This document shows, piece after piece, positions 15,940-23,150 of a DNA stretch of 44,674 nucleotides. The stretch is from NCBI RefSeq assembly GCF_902506575.1, contig NZ_LR732544.1, forward strand, positions 4,733,444-4,778,117. Direction: 5' to 3'. The position numbers and the translations under genes were made by a program. Numbering within the stretch: position 1 is the first letter of the stretch; every line of letters starts with the position of its first letter. The notes under the pieces are model-generated. The model did not search any database, was not told the DNA's origin, and saw only the letters and a list, made by a program, of their open reading frames with translations. The stretch is from Streptomyces mexicanus. Its GTDB lineage: Bacteria > Actinomycetota > Actinomycetes > Streptomycetales > Streptomycetaceae.

Positions 15940-16170
15940 TCACCGGTAGTCGTCCTCGTCGAGGGACACCACGCGGGCCTGTTCGACGAGATCGGCCTCG
16001 TTCCCGCGGGCCGGGTCCACATCCGTCAAGGGGTCGTCGTGTTCCGGCGCGATGTCCGCGTGCTGCTCGGCGGCGTCGCCCTCCGGGGCCTCGACGGCGA
16101 TCTCCGCGGCGTTCCCGCTCTCCGGCGCCTCGCCCTCGAACGTCTCCGGATCGGTGGGGTCGAATTCCAT
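15940..16170 (-). CDS. Small acidic protein of unknown function
   Basis: A 76-residue, strongly acidic, probably disordered protein (MEFDPTDPETFEGEAPESG at the start, VVSLDEDDYR at the end). Roughly a third of residues are Asp or Glu. There is no Cys, signal peptide or membrane segment. ATG 16170 has AAGGGAG seven bases upstream, and codon third positions are G/C-rich, so it is a genuine gene. It lies upstream of tetR on the same strand with a gap of about 200 bases that contains tetR's own control region. I do not recognise the family. Confidence 0.7.
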   Translation of the reverse strand: MEFDPTDPETFEGEAPESGNAAEIAVEAPEGDAAEQHADIAPEHDDPLTDVDPARGNEADLVEQARVVSLDEDDYR

Positions 16171-16343
16171 GCTGGGCTCCCTTCCTGTGCACGTCCCTGC
16201 GCACGTCCTTGTGATGTCCCTGGAGGAGCAGGGGCTACATCGGGTGCCCTCTGTACGAGCGTAGGAGACACCCGATGTGGACGCCACAACCCGCGGACGC
16301 AACGTGTGATGGCGAACACATGAACCACTGCGTGATCGTCTCG

Positions 16344-16349
16344 TAACAT
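16344..16349 (+). promoter_or_regulatory. -10 box for leaderless hydrolase-DUF3152 transcript
   Basis: TAACAT ends six bases before the ATG at 16356. A TGAAC element lies at the -35 distance (16321-16325). No ribosome binding site precedes the ATG. Confidence 0.45.
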
Positions 16350-16355
16350 TGCCGC

Positions 16356-17354
16356 ATGTCTTCGACCGAGCTGCCTTCCGTGCCGCCCGCCAACGTTCTT
16401 CCCAGGGTGGCGCCCGTCGGGGTCGAGGAGGGGGAGCGACTGCGCTCGGTCCGGCTGCCGGGGATCACCCTGGCCGTGCGCTCCCGGCCGCCGGCGCGCG
16501 AGGGCCTGCCCCGCGCGCTGTACGTGCACGGGCTCGGCGGCTCCTCGCAGAACTGGTCCGCGCTGATGGCGCAGCTGGCGGACACCGTCGACGGCGAGGC
16601 GGTCGACCTGCCGGGTTTCGGTGACTCCCCGCCTCCGGACGACGGCAACTACTCGGTCACCGCGCACGCGCGCGCGGTGATCCGCTATCTGGACGCCTGC
16701 GGCCAGGGCCCGGTCCACCTGGTGGGCAACTCCCTCGGCGGTGCCGTCTCCACGCGGGTCGCCGCGCTGCGCCCGGACCTCGTACGGACGCTGACGCTGG
16801 TCTCGCCCGCGCTGCCCGAACTGCGCGTGCAGCGCACGGCGGTGCCGACCGCGCTGCTCGCCCTGCCCGGCGTGGTCACCCTGTTCACCCGGCTCACCCG
16901 GGAGTGGACGGCCGAGCAGCGCGTGCGCGGCATGATGGCCCTGTGCTACGGAGACCCGTCGCGGGTCACGCCCGAGGGATTCCGCAACGCGGTCCAGGAG
17001 ATGGAACGGCGGCTGCAACTGCCATACTTCTGGGACGCGATGGCGCGTTCGGCGCGCGGGATCGTGGACGCGTACACCTTGGGCGGCCAGCACGGGCTGT
17101 GGCGCCAGGCCGAACGGGTCCTCGCGCCCACGCTGCTGATCTACGGCGGCCGGGACCGGCTCGTGGGCTTCCGCATGGCCCAGCGGGCGGCCCGCGCCTT
17201 CCGTGACTCGCGCCTGCTGACCCTGCCGGACGCGGGACACGTGGCGATGATGGAGTACCCGGAGACGGTGGCCACCGCCTTCCGGGAACTGCTGGCGGAG
17301 ACGGCGGGCCCGCGGGCCGAAGACGGGGACACCGACGAGAGCATGGGGGGCTGA
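16356..17354 (+). CDS. Alpha/beta hydrolase, first gene of an operon
   Basis: A 332-residue soluble alpha/beta hydrolase. The oxyanion region is YVHGLGGSSQNW, the nucleophile elbow GNSLGG, the acid YGGRDRLVGF and the catalytic His DAGHVAMMEYP. The first 40 residues and last 25 are low-complexity extensions. Substrate unknown. It is eight bases ahead of the DUF3152 gene, so the two are co-transcribed. A mycobacterial homologue could be one of the hydrolases near moeZ, but I cannot assign it. Initiation is probably leaderless. Confidence 0.85.
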   Translation: MSSTELPSVPPANVLPRVAPVGVEEGERLRSVRLPGITLAVRSRPPAREGLPRALYVHGLGGSSQNWSALMAQLADTVDGEAVDLPGFGDSPPPDDGNYSVTAHARAVIRYLDACGQGPVHLVGNSLGGAVSTRVAALRPDLVRTLTLVSPALPELRVQRTAVPTALLALPGVVTLFTRLTREWTAEQRVRGMMALCYGDPSRVTPEGFRNAVQEMERRLQLPYFWDAMARSARGIVDAYTLGGQHGLWRQAERVLAPTLLIYGGRDRLVGFRMAQRAARAFRDSRLLTLPDAGHVAMMEYPETVATAFRELLAETAGPRAEDGDTDESMGG

Positions 17355-17362
17355 GAGGGCGC

Positions 17363-19147
17363 GTGGGACGCCACAGCCGCCGTGGCCCCGCCCCGAAGGG
17401 CGAGACCGCGCAGACAACCGAATCAGCTGAGACAGCTGCGGGAGGGGACGGCCGGGGCCGCAGGGGCCCCCGCGAGCCCCGGGACGCCACGGCACTCGAT
17501 GGGTGGCCGGACGGCGAAGGGCGGCCGGACGGCGAAGGACGGCCGGGCGCGGGCCCGGCTCAGGGAGCCCCGCGCCTGCCCGGGGGAACACCCGCGCACG
17601 GGATCCCTCGCCTTGCCGACGGGACTGCGGGCCGGGGGGTGCCTCGCCTTCCGGACGGGACTCCGGCTCAGGGAGTGCCTCGTCTGCCTGATGGGACTCC
17701 GGCGCGCGGTGTTCCGCGGGCGGCGGACAGCACCCCGGCGCACGGTGTTCCGCGGGTGCCTGGCGGAACGCCCTCGCGCGGTGTTCGGCGCCTGCCTGAC
17801 GGGACTCCGGCTCAGGGGGCGCCTCGCCTTCCCGACGGGACGGCGGGCGGGGGGGTGCCTCGCCTTCCGGACGGGACTCCGGCGCGCGGTGTTCCGCGGG
17901 CGGGGGACAGCCCCCGGGCGCACGGTGGTCCCCGGGTGCCGGAGGGCACTCCCGCCGGTGGGGTGCCGCAGGCCCGGGGCGGGCATCCCGAGCAGCGTGA
18001 ACCAGGCGGCGGCTGGGGGCCGGTGGGGCCCGGTGGCCCCCGTTCCGCCGCCGGATCCGGTGCGCCGTCCATGCCCCGGCAGCGGCAGGCGCCGCCCGCC
18101 GGTGGACCGCGACAGGACTACCTCGACGCCTTCGACGGCGACGAGGGCGTCTTCGCACCCCGCTCCCGCGGCGCCGCGCACCCCGCACCCGCGGTCTCCC
18201 CGGCCTCTTCGACGTCTTCCGCCTCCCAGGTCCCCCCGGGCGCCGCACCCGCCGCACCGGCGGTCTCCCCGGACGGCCGGCGCGGCGGTGGTGAGGGTGC
18301 CGAGGGAGGTGCCCCGGCCGCCGGGGCACCCGCACCGGGCAGGAGCAGCAAGGGGCGCACGTTCACCGGTATCGCGGCCGCCGCCGTCACCACCGTGCTC
18401 GCCGTCATCGTCGCCGGCCAGGTCGCCGACGACCGCTCCGACGCGCACGCGCAGACGGCCACCGACCAGGCCCGGGACGCCCGGGCCGCGGACGGCGCGA
18501 AGGGCGCGGATGCCGGTGCGCTCGCGTCCGCGCAGGCCGCGCCGAAGCTGACGTACGCCCAGAAGATGAGCACCAAGTACGCCATGAGTCCCACGTTCAA
18601 GGGCTCGGGCAGGTTCGAGGTGGTCCCCGGCTCCGCGAAGGCGCCCGGCACGGGGCGGAAGTACACCTACCGCGTCGACGTCGAACTCGGGCTCGGTCTC
18701 GACGGGCAGCTCTTCGCCGACGCCGTGCAGAAGACCCTCAACGACGACCGCAGTTGGGCGCACGACGGTGCCCGCACCTTCGAGCGCGTCTCCACCGGCA
18801 CGCCCGACTTCGTGATCACGCTGGCCAGTCCGGGCACCACCGCCGCCTGGTGCGCCAAGTCCGGCCTGGACACCACCGAGGACAACGTCTCCTGCGACTC
18901 GGCGGCCACGCCGCGCGTGATGATCAACGCCTACCGGTGGGCGCAGGGTTCGAAGACGTACGGCGACAGGATCTACGCCTACCGGCAGATGCTCATCAAC
19001 CACGAGGTGGGGCACCGGCTCGGCCACAACCACGTCATGTGCCAGAAGGACGGCGCGTTGGCGCCCGTCATGCAGCAGCAGACGAAGTTCCTCGACCACG
19101 ACGGGATCCACTGCCTGCCCAATCCCTGGCCGTACCCGGAGAGTTGA
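17363..19147 (+). CDS. DUF3152 membrane-anchored metzincin-like protein with tandem repeats
   Basis: A 594-residue protein in four parts. Residues 1-67 are basic and disordered. Residues 68-211 are twelve tandem 12-residue repeats of the form GVPRLPDGTPAR. A low-complexity linker leads to a membrane helix (about 333-356, GIAAAAVTTVLAVIVAGQV). The C-terminal DUF3152 domain (about 385-594) is extracellular. It carries NHEVGHRLGHNH, a full HExxHxxGxxH zinc signature of metzincin proteases, and four Cys that may form disulfides. Family members in mycobacteria lie beside moeZ, as here. A protease activity is inferred, not known. The GTG start lies eight bases after the hydrolase stop. Confidence 0.87.
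   Translation: MGRHSRRGPAPKGETAQTTESAETAAGGDGRGRRGPREPRDATALDGWPDGEGRPDGEGRPGAGPAQGAPRLPGGTPAHGIPRLADGTAGRGVPRLPDGTPAQGVPRLPDGTPARGVPRAADSTPAHGVPRVPGGTPSRGVRRLPDGTPAQGAPRLPDGTAGGGVPRLPDGTPARGVPRAGDSPRAHGGPRVPEGTPAGGVPQARGGHPEQREPGGGWGPVGPGGPRSAAGSGAPSMPRQRQAPPAGGPRQDYLDAFDGDEGVFAPRSRGAAHPAPAVSPASSTSSASQVPPGAAPAAPAVSPDGRRGGGEGAEGGAPAAGAPAPGRSSKGRTFTGIAAAAVTTVLAVIVAGQVADDRSDAHAQTATDQARDARAADGAKGADAGALASAQAAPKLTYAQKMSTKYAMSPTFKGSGRFEVVPGSAKAPGTGRKYTYRVDVELGLGLDGQLFADAVQKTLNDDRSWAHDGARTFERVSTGTPDFVITLASPGTTAAWCAKSGLDTTEDNVSCDSAATPRVMINAYRWAQGSKTYGDRIYAYRQMLINHEVGHRLGHNHVMCQKDGALAPVMQQQTKFLDHDGIHCLPNPWPYPES
17564..17995 (+). repeat. Twelve 36-bp tandem repeats encoding a 12-residue unit
   Basis: The unit reads G-(V/A/I)-P-R-(L/A/V)-(P/A)-(D/G)-(G/S)-T-P-(A/S)-(R/Q/H/G). 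Twelve in-frame copies fill 432 bases without interruption. Several neighbouring copies are nearly identical at the DNA level and others have drifted, as expected for a repeat that expands and contracts. There are no spacers, so this is not a CRISPR array. Confidence 0.9.
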
Positions 19148-19301
19148 CCGGCCGCCCGCGCCGGCCCCCGCGTCGGCCTCCGCGCCGGGCGCCGGTGCGC
19201 GCGCCGGTCTGCGCCGGTGTCCGCCGGTGCGTGCGCACGGTGATCTGCTAGCGCGTCCGAACGCGCGCCGCACGGGAAAGTCACGACCGTTCACCCCTTT
19301 T

Positions 19302-19335
19302 GGTGGTGCGATGGACAACCGTCCGTCGCACCACC
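19302..19335. promoter_or_regulatory. Inverted repeat upstream of the PelF-like gene
   Basis: GGTGGTGCGA (19302-19311) and TCGCACCACC (19326-19335) are perfect 10-base inverted copies, about 95 bases before the glycosyltransferase start. They could form an operator or a leader hairpin. The rest of the 281-base gap from 19148 holds nothing I recognise. Confidence 0.5.
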
Positions 19336-19428
19336 GGCATGTCCGCATACGTTCGTCCCGCTGTGAGCCGCCGGCGCGACGGCGGCTCCCCACACGACGC
19401 AGAGGCGAGAGGGAGCGGAGGTGCACAC

Positions 19429-21222
19429 GTGCGCATCGGGTTGGTGACGGAGGGTGGCTACCCGTATGTGAGCGGTGACGCCGGACTCTGGTGCGAACGG
19501 CTCGTGCGCGGGCTCGGACAGCACGAGTTCGACCTCTACGCGCTCAGCCGCAGCCGGCAGCAGGAGGACGAGGGCTGGGTGCCGCTGCCGGACCAGGTCG
19601 CCCGGGTCCGTACGGCACCGCTGTGGACGGCCGAGGACGACGGCGTGCGGTACGGCCGGCGTGCGCGCCGGCGCTTCACCGAGGCTTACGGGGAGCTGGC
19701 GGCGGTGCTGACCGGGGCGGGGGACCGGGACGGCGGCCACGACCTGGATCACCCGGATCACCTGGATCACCACGACGGGCAGGGCGGCCAGGACGGCCCG
19801 GGCGGGCGCGGGGCGGATGCTCAGGCGGACCGTTTCGCCAACGCCCTGTACGGCCTGGCCGAACTCGCCCGTGAGGAGGGCGGCCTGGCGAACGCGCTCC
19901 GCTCGGAGAGCGCCGTACGCACATGGGAACGCGCCTGTCGTGCGCCCGGCGCGCTGCGTGAGGCGCGCGAGGCGCGCGTGCCGGATCTGCTCGCGGTCGC
20001 CGGGCATCTGGAGCGCGCCCTGCGCCCCCTCTCGCTCGACTGGCACGAGGCCGACGGTCTCGGCGCGGCCGACCTCACCCACGCGACGGCCGGCGGCACC
20101 GCGGCCCTGCCCGGTCTCCTCGCCCGCCACTTCTGCGGCGTCCCCCTGCTCGTCACCGAGTACGGCGTGCCGCTGCGCGCGCACTACCTGGCCACCGGCG
20201 CCGACGGCACCGCCCCGGCCGTACGCGCCCTGCTCGGCGCCTTCCACGGCCGGCTCGCCGGCGAGATCTACCGGCAGGCGGCCGTCGGCACCCACGGCAA
20301 CGCGCACCCCCGCCGCTGGCAGGAGCGCTGCGGCGCGGACCGCGCCCGGCTGCGCACCGTCCACCCGGGCATGGACGCCGGCCCGTTCGCCGAGGTCGGC
20401 GAGGCGCCGCAGGCCGCCGACCCCGACACGCTGGTGTGGGTGGGCCGGGTCGAGCCCGCCAAGGACCTGGTGTCCCTGCTGCACGCCTTCGCGGCGGTGC
20501 ACCGGATGCGACCGCAGACGCGGCTGCGGATCCTGAGCACGGCCCACGGCCCCGACGCGCCCGCCTATCTGGGCCACTGCCGGGCGCTGGCCGCCCAGCT
20601 CTTCCCGGACGAGGCCGACGGGCCGCCCACCGTCGGGGACAACCCCGTCTCCTTCGAGGAGGTCGGCGGGCCCGAGGCGCCGACCCTCGCCGAGGCGTAC
20701 GCGGCGGGTGCCGTGGTCGTCCTGTCGAGCGTCGTCGAGGGCTCCCCGGTCGGCCTGGTGGAGGCCATGTTCTGCGGCAGCGCCACCGTCTCCACGGACG
20801 TGGGCGCGGTCGTCGAGGTCATCGGCGGCACCGGACTGGTCGTGCCCCCGCGCAACCCGCGGGCGCTCGCCGAGGCGTGCATGACGCTGCTGCGCGACCC
20901 CGAGCGCCGTGCGCGCCTGGGCGCGGCCGCCCGCGCCCGCGCGCTGGAGCTGTTCACGGTCGAGCAGAACATCGAGGCGTTCCACGGCATGTACCTCGAC
21001 ATCGTCGCGCGCTGCCCGGTCCGGCGCGTCCTGCTGGACGCGGCCGGCGCACCGCTGCCCTTCGCCGCCCCCGCCGAGGCGCAGGTCCCCGGTCACTGGA
21101 CCGGCCCGGCCGCCCGTGCCGCCTCGGCGGGGGCGGCGAAGGGCGTGGGCGCGGGTCCGTCGTCGCCCCCCGACGGACCCGCGCCCACCCCGTTGAAGGA
21201 CCGAAGGACTCGAGGGACCTGA
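19429..21222 (+). CDS. PelF-like glycosyltransferase (DUF3492 + GT4)
   Basis: A 597-residue cytoplasmic glycosyltransferase. The N-terminus, VRIGLVTEGGYPYVSGDAGL followed by a Trp and GLGQHEFDLYALS, matches the start of the PelF/DUF3492 family (EGxYPYVxGG...W...GL...F.L). The C-terminal GT4 Rossmann domain shows GRVEPAKDLVSLLHAF (about residue 339) and the E-x7-E motif in EGSPVGLVEAMFCG (about 440). PelF polymerises the GalNAc-rich Pel polysaccharide from UDP-sugars; the donor here is unknown. Residues about 100-134 are a His/Asp/Gly-rich insertion (DHPDHLDHHDG), probably a surface loop. GTG 19429 has GGAGGT six bases upstream. It heads a run with an SDR and a spherulin-4-like protein. Confidence 0.8.
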   Translation: MRIGLVTEGGYPYVSGDAGLWCERLVRGLGQHEFDLYALSRSRQQEDEGWVPLPDQVARVRTAPLWTAEDDGVRYGRRARRRFTEAYGELAAVLTGAGDRDGGHDLDHPDHLDHHDGQGGQDGPGGRGADAQADRFANALYGLAELAREEGGLANALRSESAVRTWERACRAPGALREAREARVPDLLAVAGHLERALRPLSLDWHEADGLGAADLTHATAGGTAALPGLLARHFCGVPLLVTEYGVPLRAHYLATGADGTAPAVRALLGAFHGRLAGEIYRQAAVGTHGNAHPRRWQERCGADRARLRTVHPGMDAGPFAEVGEAPQAADPDTLVWVGRVEPAKDLVSLLHAFAAVHRMRPQTRLRILSTAHGPDAPAYLGHCRALAAQLFPDEADGPPTVGDNPVSFEEVGGPEAPTLAEAYAAGAVVVLSSVVEGSPVGLVEAMFCGSATVSTDVGAVVEVIGGTGLVVPPRNPRALAEACMTLLRDPERRARLGAAARARALELFTVEQNIEAFHGMYLDIVARCPVRRVLLDAAGAPLPFAAPAEAQVPGHWTGPAARAASAGAAKGVGAGPSSPPDGPAPTPLKDRRTRGT

Positions 21223-21253
21223 AGGACCCGAAGGACTTGAAGGAGAAGACCAG

Positions 21254-21328
21254 ATGACCACCGTCCGATCCGGAGCGTCCGGAGCATCCGGAGCCACCGG
21301 AGCGCACACCCCGGGAGCCGCCCGATGA
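21254..21328 (+). CDS. 24-codon micro-ORF coupled to the SDR gene
   Basis: MTTVRSGASGASGATGAHTP then GAAR and stop. The ATG is preceded by AAGGAG nine bases upstream. Its TGA overlaps the SDR start as ATGA, the usual translational-coupling arrangement. The DNA is four tandem CCGGAGCNN units (about 21269-21305), so the peptide is a Gly-Ala-Ser repeat. It is more likely a coupling device than a functional protein, and it may also be chance. Confidence 0.4.
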   Translation: MTTVRSGASGASGATGAHTPGAAR

Positions 21329-22287
21329 GGGTTCTGCTGATCGGAGCCAACGGATACCTCGGCCGCTTCGTCGCCGACCGGCTGCTCGCCGACCCGGCCG
21401 TCCAGCTCACCGCGCTCGGCCGCGGCGACGACGCCGACGTCCGCTTCGACCTCGCCACCGGCAGCCCGGGCGCGCTCACCCGGTTCCTCGACGCGGTCCA
21501 CCCCGGCGTCGTCATCAACTGCGCGGGCGCCACCCGGGGCGGCGCCCGCGAGCTGACCCGGCACAACACCGTCGCCGTCGCCACCGTCTGCGAGGCGCTG
21601 CGCCGCAGCGGTTGCGGCGCCCGGCTGGTGCAGATCGGCTGCAGCGCCGAGTACGGGCCCAGCCAGCCCGGCTCCTCCACCGCCGAGGACGCCGTGCCCC
21701 GCCCCGGCGGTCCGTACGGGGTCAGCAAGCTCGCCGCCACCGAACTGGTCCTCGGCTCCGGGCTGGACGCCGTCGTCCTGCGCGTGTTCTCGCCCGCCGG
21801 GCCCGGCACCCCGGCCGGATCCCCGCTCGGCCGGCTCGCCGAGGCCATGCGCCGCGCCCTGCAGTCCGGCGACGGTGAGCTCAAGCTGGGCGGGCTGGGC
21901 GTCCAGCGGGACTTCGTCGACGTCCGCGACGTCGCGCGGGCCGTGCACGCCGCCTCGCTGTCGGCCGCCCAGGGGGTCATCAACATCGGCTCCGGCCGCG
22001 CCGTCCGGCTGCGCGACGCCGCCGCCGTGCTCGCCCGCGTCGCCGGCTACGGCGGCGCCCTCCACGAACTCGACGCCCCGCCCGGCGGCCACCACCGGCC
22101 CGCCATCGGGCACCCGCGCACCGACCCCGACCACCCGGCCCCGGTCGCCTTCCCCTACCCGGACGGCTGCGGCAGCTGGCAGCAGGCCGACGTGCGCACC
22201 GCCCGCGACCGGCTCGGCTGGCGGCCCCGGATCAGCCTGGAGGAGTCCCTCGCCGACATCTGGATGGAGGCGGCATGCCGCATCTGA
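21325..22287 (+). CDS. NAD(P)-dependent sugar epimerase/dehydratase (extended SDR)
   Basis: A 320-residue extended short-chain dehydrogenase. The Rossmann motif is GANGYLG (Gly7 to Gly13). The catalytic Ser lies in GCSAEYG and the Tyr-Lys pair is in YGVSK (Tyr131, Lys135). RDFVDVRDVARAVHAAS and a C-terminal GWRPRISLEESLADIW complete the nucleotide-sugar epimerase pattern. It would convert an NDP-sugar, but epimerase, dehydratase and reductase activities cannot be separated from the motifs. It lies between a PelF-like glycosyltransferase and a spherulin-4 protein and overlaps the latter by 13 bases. A precursor-supply role (as PelX makes UDP-GalNAc for Pel) is therefore a reasonable hypothesis. 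Confidence 0.82.
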   Translation: MRVLLIGANGYLGRFVADRLLADPAVQLTALGRGDDADVRFDLATGSPGALTRFLDAVHPGVVINCAGATRGGARELTRHNTVAVATVCEALRRSGCGARLVQIGCSAEYGPSQPGSSTAEDAVPRPGGPYGVSKLAATELVLGSGLDAVVLRVFSPAGPGTPAGSPLGRLAEAMRRALQSGDGELKLGGLGVQRDFVDVRDVARAVHAASLSAAQGVINIGSGRAVRLRDAAAVLARVAGYGGALHELDAPPGGHHRPAIGHPRTDPDHPAPVAFPYPDGCGSWQQADVRTARDRLGWRPRISLEESLADIWMEAACRI

Positions 22288-23087
22288 CGCGCACCCCGCC
22301 TCCTGTGCCGTACGCCGCGCCGGTCATGCGGGGAGCCCGGGGCGTTTCGGGCGCCGGAGCCGGGAGCGGCGGCGGTGCCGGCACCCGGACCGGCTTCGGC
22401 GTCCCCGGCTGCGCGCACCCCCTGCTCGCGCCGGGCGTGTGGCACGCCCTCACCCGCCCCGCGACGCCCCTGCACTGGGTCGTCCTGGACGTGGCCGGCG
22501 GCCCGGGCGTGCAGCCCGACCCGCACTGCCTGGACGCGGCCGGGCGGCTGCGCAACGCGGGGGTGCGCGTCCTCGGCCGGCTCGACGCCGCGCACGGCCT
22601 GCGGCCCCGTATCGAACTGGTCGCCGACGCCCACCGGTACCTGGAGTGGTACCGGGTCGACGGCTTCGTCCTGGACCGCTGTCCCGCCGACCGCGCGGGG
22701 CTGCCGGAGACCCGCCGCACGATCACCTCGCTGCGGGCCCTGCACGCCGACGCGCACCTCGTCCTCGGCCACGGCACCCATCCCCACCCCGGCTACGCGG
22801 ACAGCGCCGACCAGCTGGTGACGTTCAGCGGCCCCTGGAGCCGCTACCGCTTCTCGCAGGTCCCCGAGTGGACCGCCGACCATCCGCCCGAGCGGTTCTG
22901 CCACTTCGTGCACGGTGTCCCGCACGGCCATCTCGACGAGGCGCTGCGCATCGCCCGCTGGCAGGGCGCGGCCACGATCTGGCTCACCGACCGCACGGAC
23001 CGCGGCGGTCACGCCGACCCCTTCGAGGACCTGCCCGGCTACTGGGACGACATCGTCTCGCGAGTCGGAACAGGTGTCTCGGAATGA
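22275..23087 (+). CDS. Spherulin-4-like (GH135-type) TIM-barrel protein
   Basis: A 270-residue protein of the spherulation-specific family 4. Family landmarks in order: VPGCAHPLLAPGVWHAL, VVLDVAGGPG, DAAGRLRNAGVRVLGRLDAAHG, YLEWYRVDGFVLDR, HLVLGHGTHPHPGYAD, QLVTFSGPWSRYR, PPERFCHFVHGVP and TIWLTDR. The best-known relative, fungal Sph3 (GH135), cuts alpha-1,4-GalNAc polymers. In that family an acidic residue usually follows the Asp of strand 4 (FFDE type); here it is VLDR, so hydrolytic activity is uncertain. The N-terminus is Gly/Ala-rich with no clear signal peptide. ATG 22275 has GGAGG four bases upstream and overlaps the SDR gene. Confidence 0.78.
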   Translation: MPHLTRTPPPVPYAAPVMRGARGVSGAGAGSGGGAGTRTGFGVPGCAHPLLAPGVWHALTRPATPLHWVVLDVAGGPGVQPDPHCLDAAGRLRNAGVRVLGRLDAAHGLRPRIELVADAHRYLEWYRVDGFVLDRCPADRAGLPETRRTITSLRALHADAHLVLGHGTHPHPGYADSADQLVTFSGPWSRYRFSQVPEWTADHPPERFCHFVHGVPHGHLDEALRIARWQGAATIWLTDRTDRGGHADPFEDLPGYWDDIVSRVGTGVSE

Positions 23088-23106
23088 AGAAGGCCGTGGC
23101 AGTGTT
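23081..23106 (+). promoter_or_regulatory. SigR-type promoter of moeZ
   Basis: GGAAT (23081-23085), exactly 18 bases, GTT (23104-23106). This is the SigR signature. It overlaps the last codons of the spherulin-4-like gene. The expected start near 23112 gives a leader of about 40 bases with GGAG before the GTG. Confidence 0.75.
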
Positions 23107-23150
23107 ACGGGGAGAACAACCGTAGTGATTGACCGACCAACGGAGTCCCC

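Noticed and set aside
17564..17995. Regular 36-bp repeats resembling a CRISPR array
   Set aside because: The repeats are contiguous with no unique spacers, are in frame and encode a protein repeat. No cas genes are nearby.
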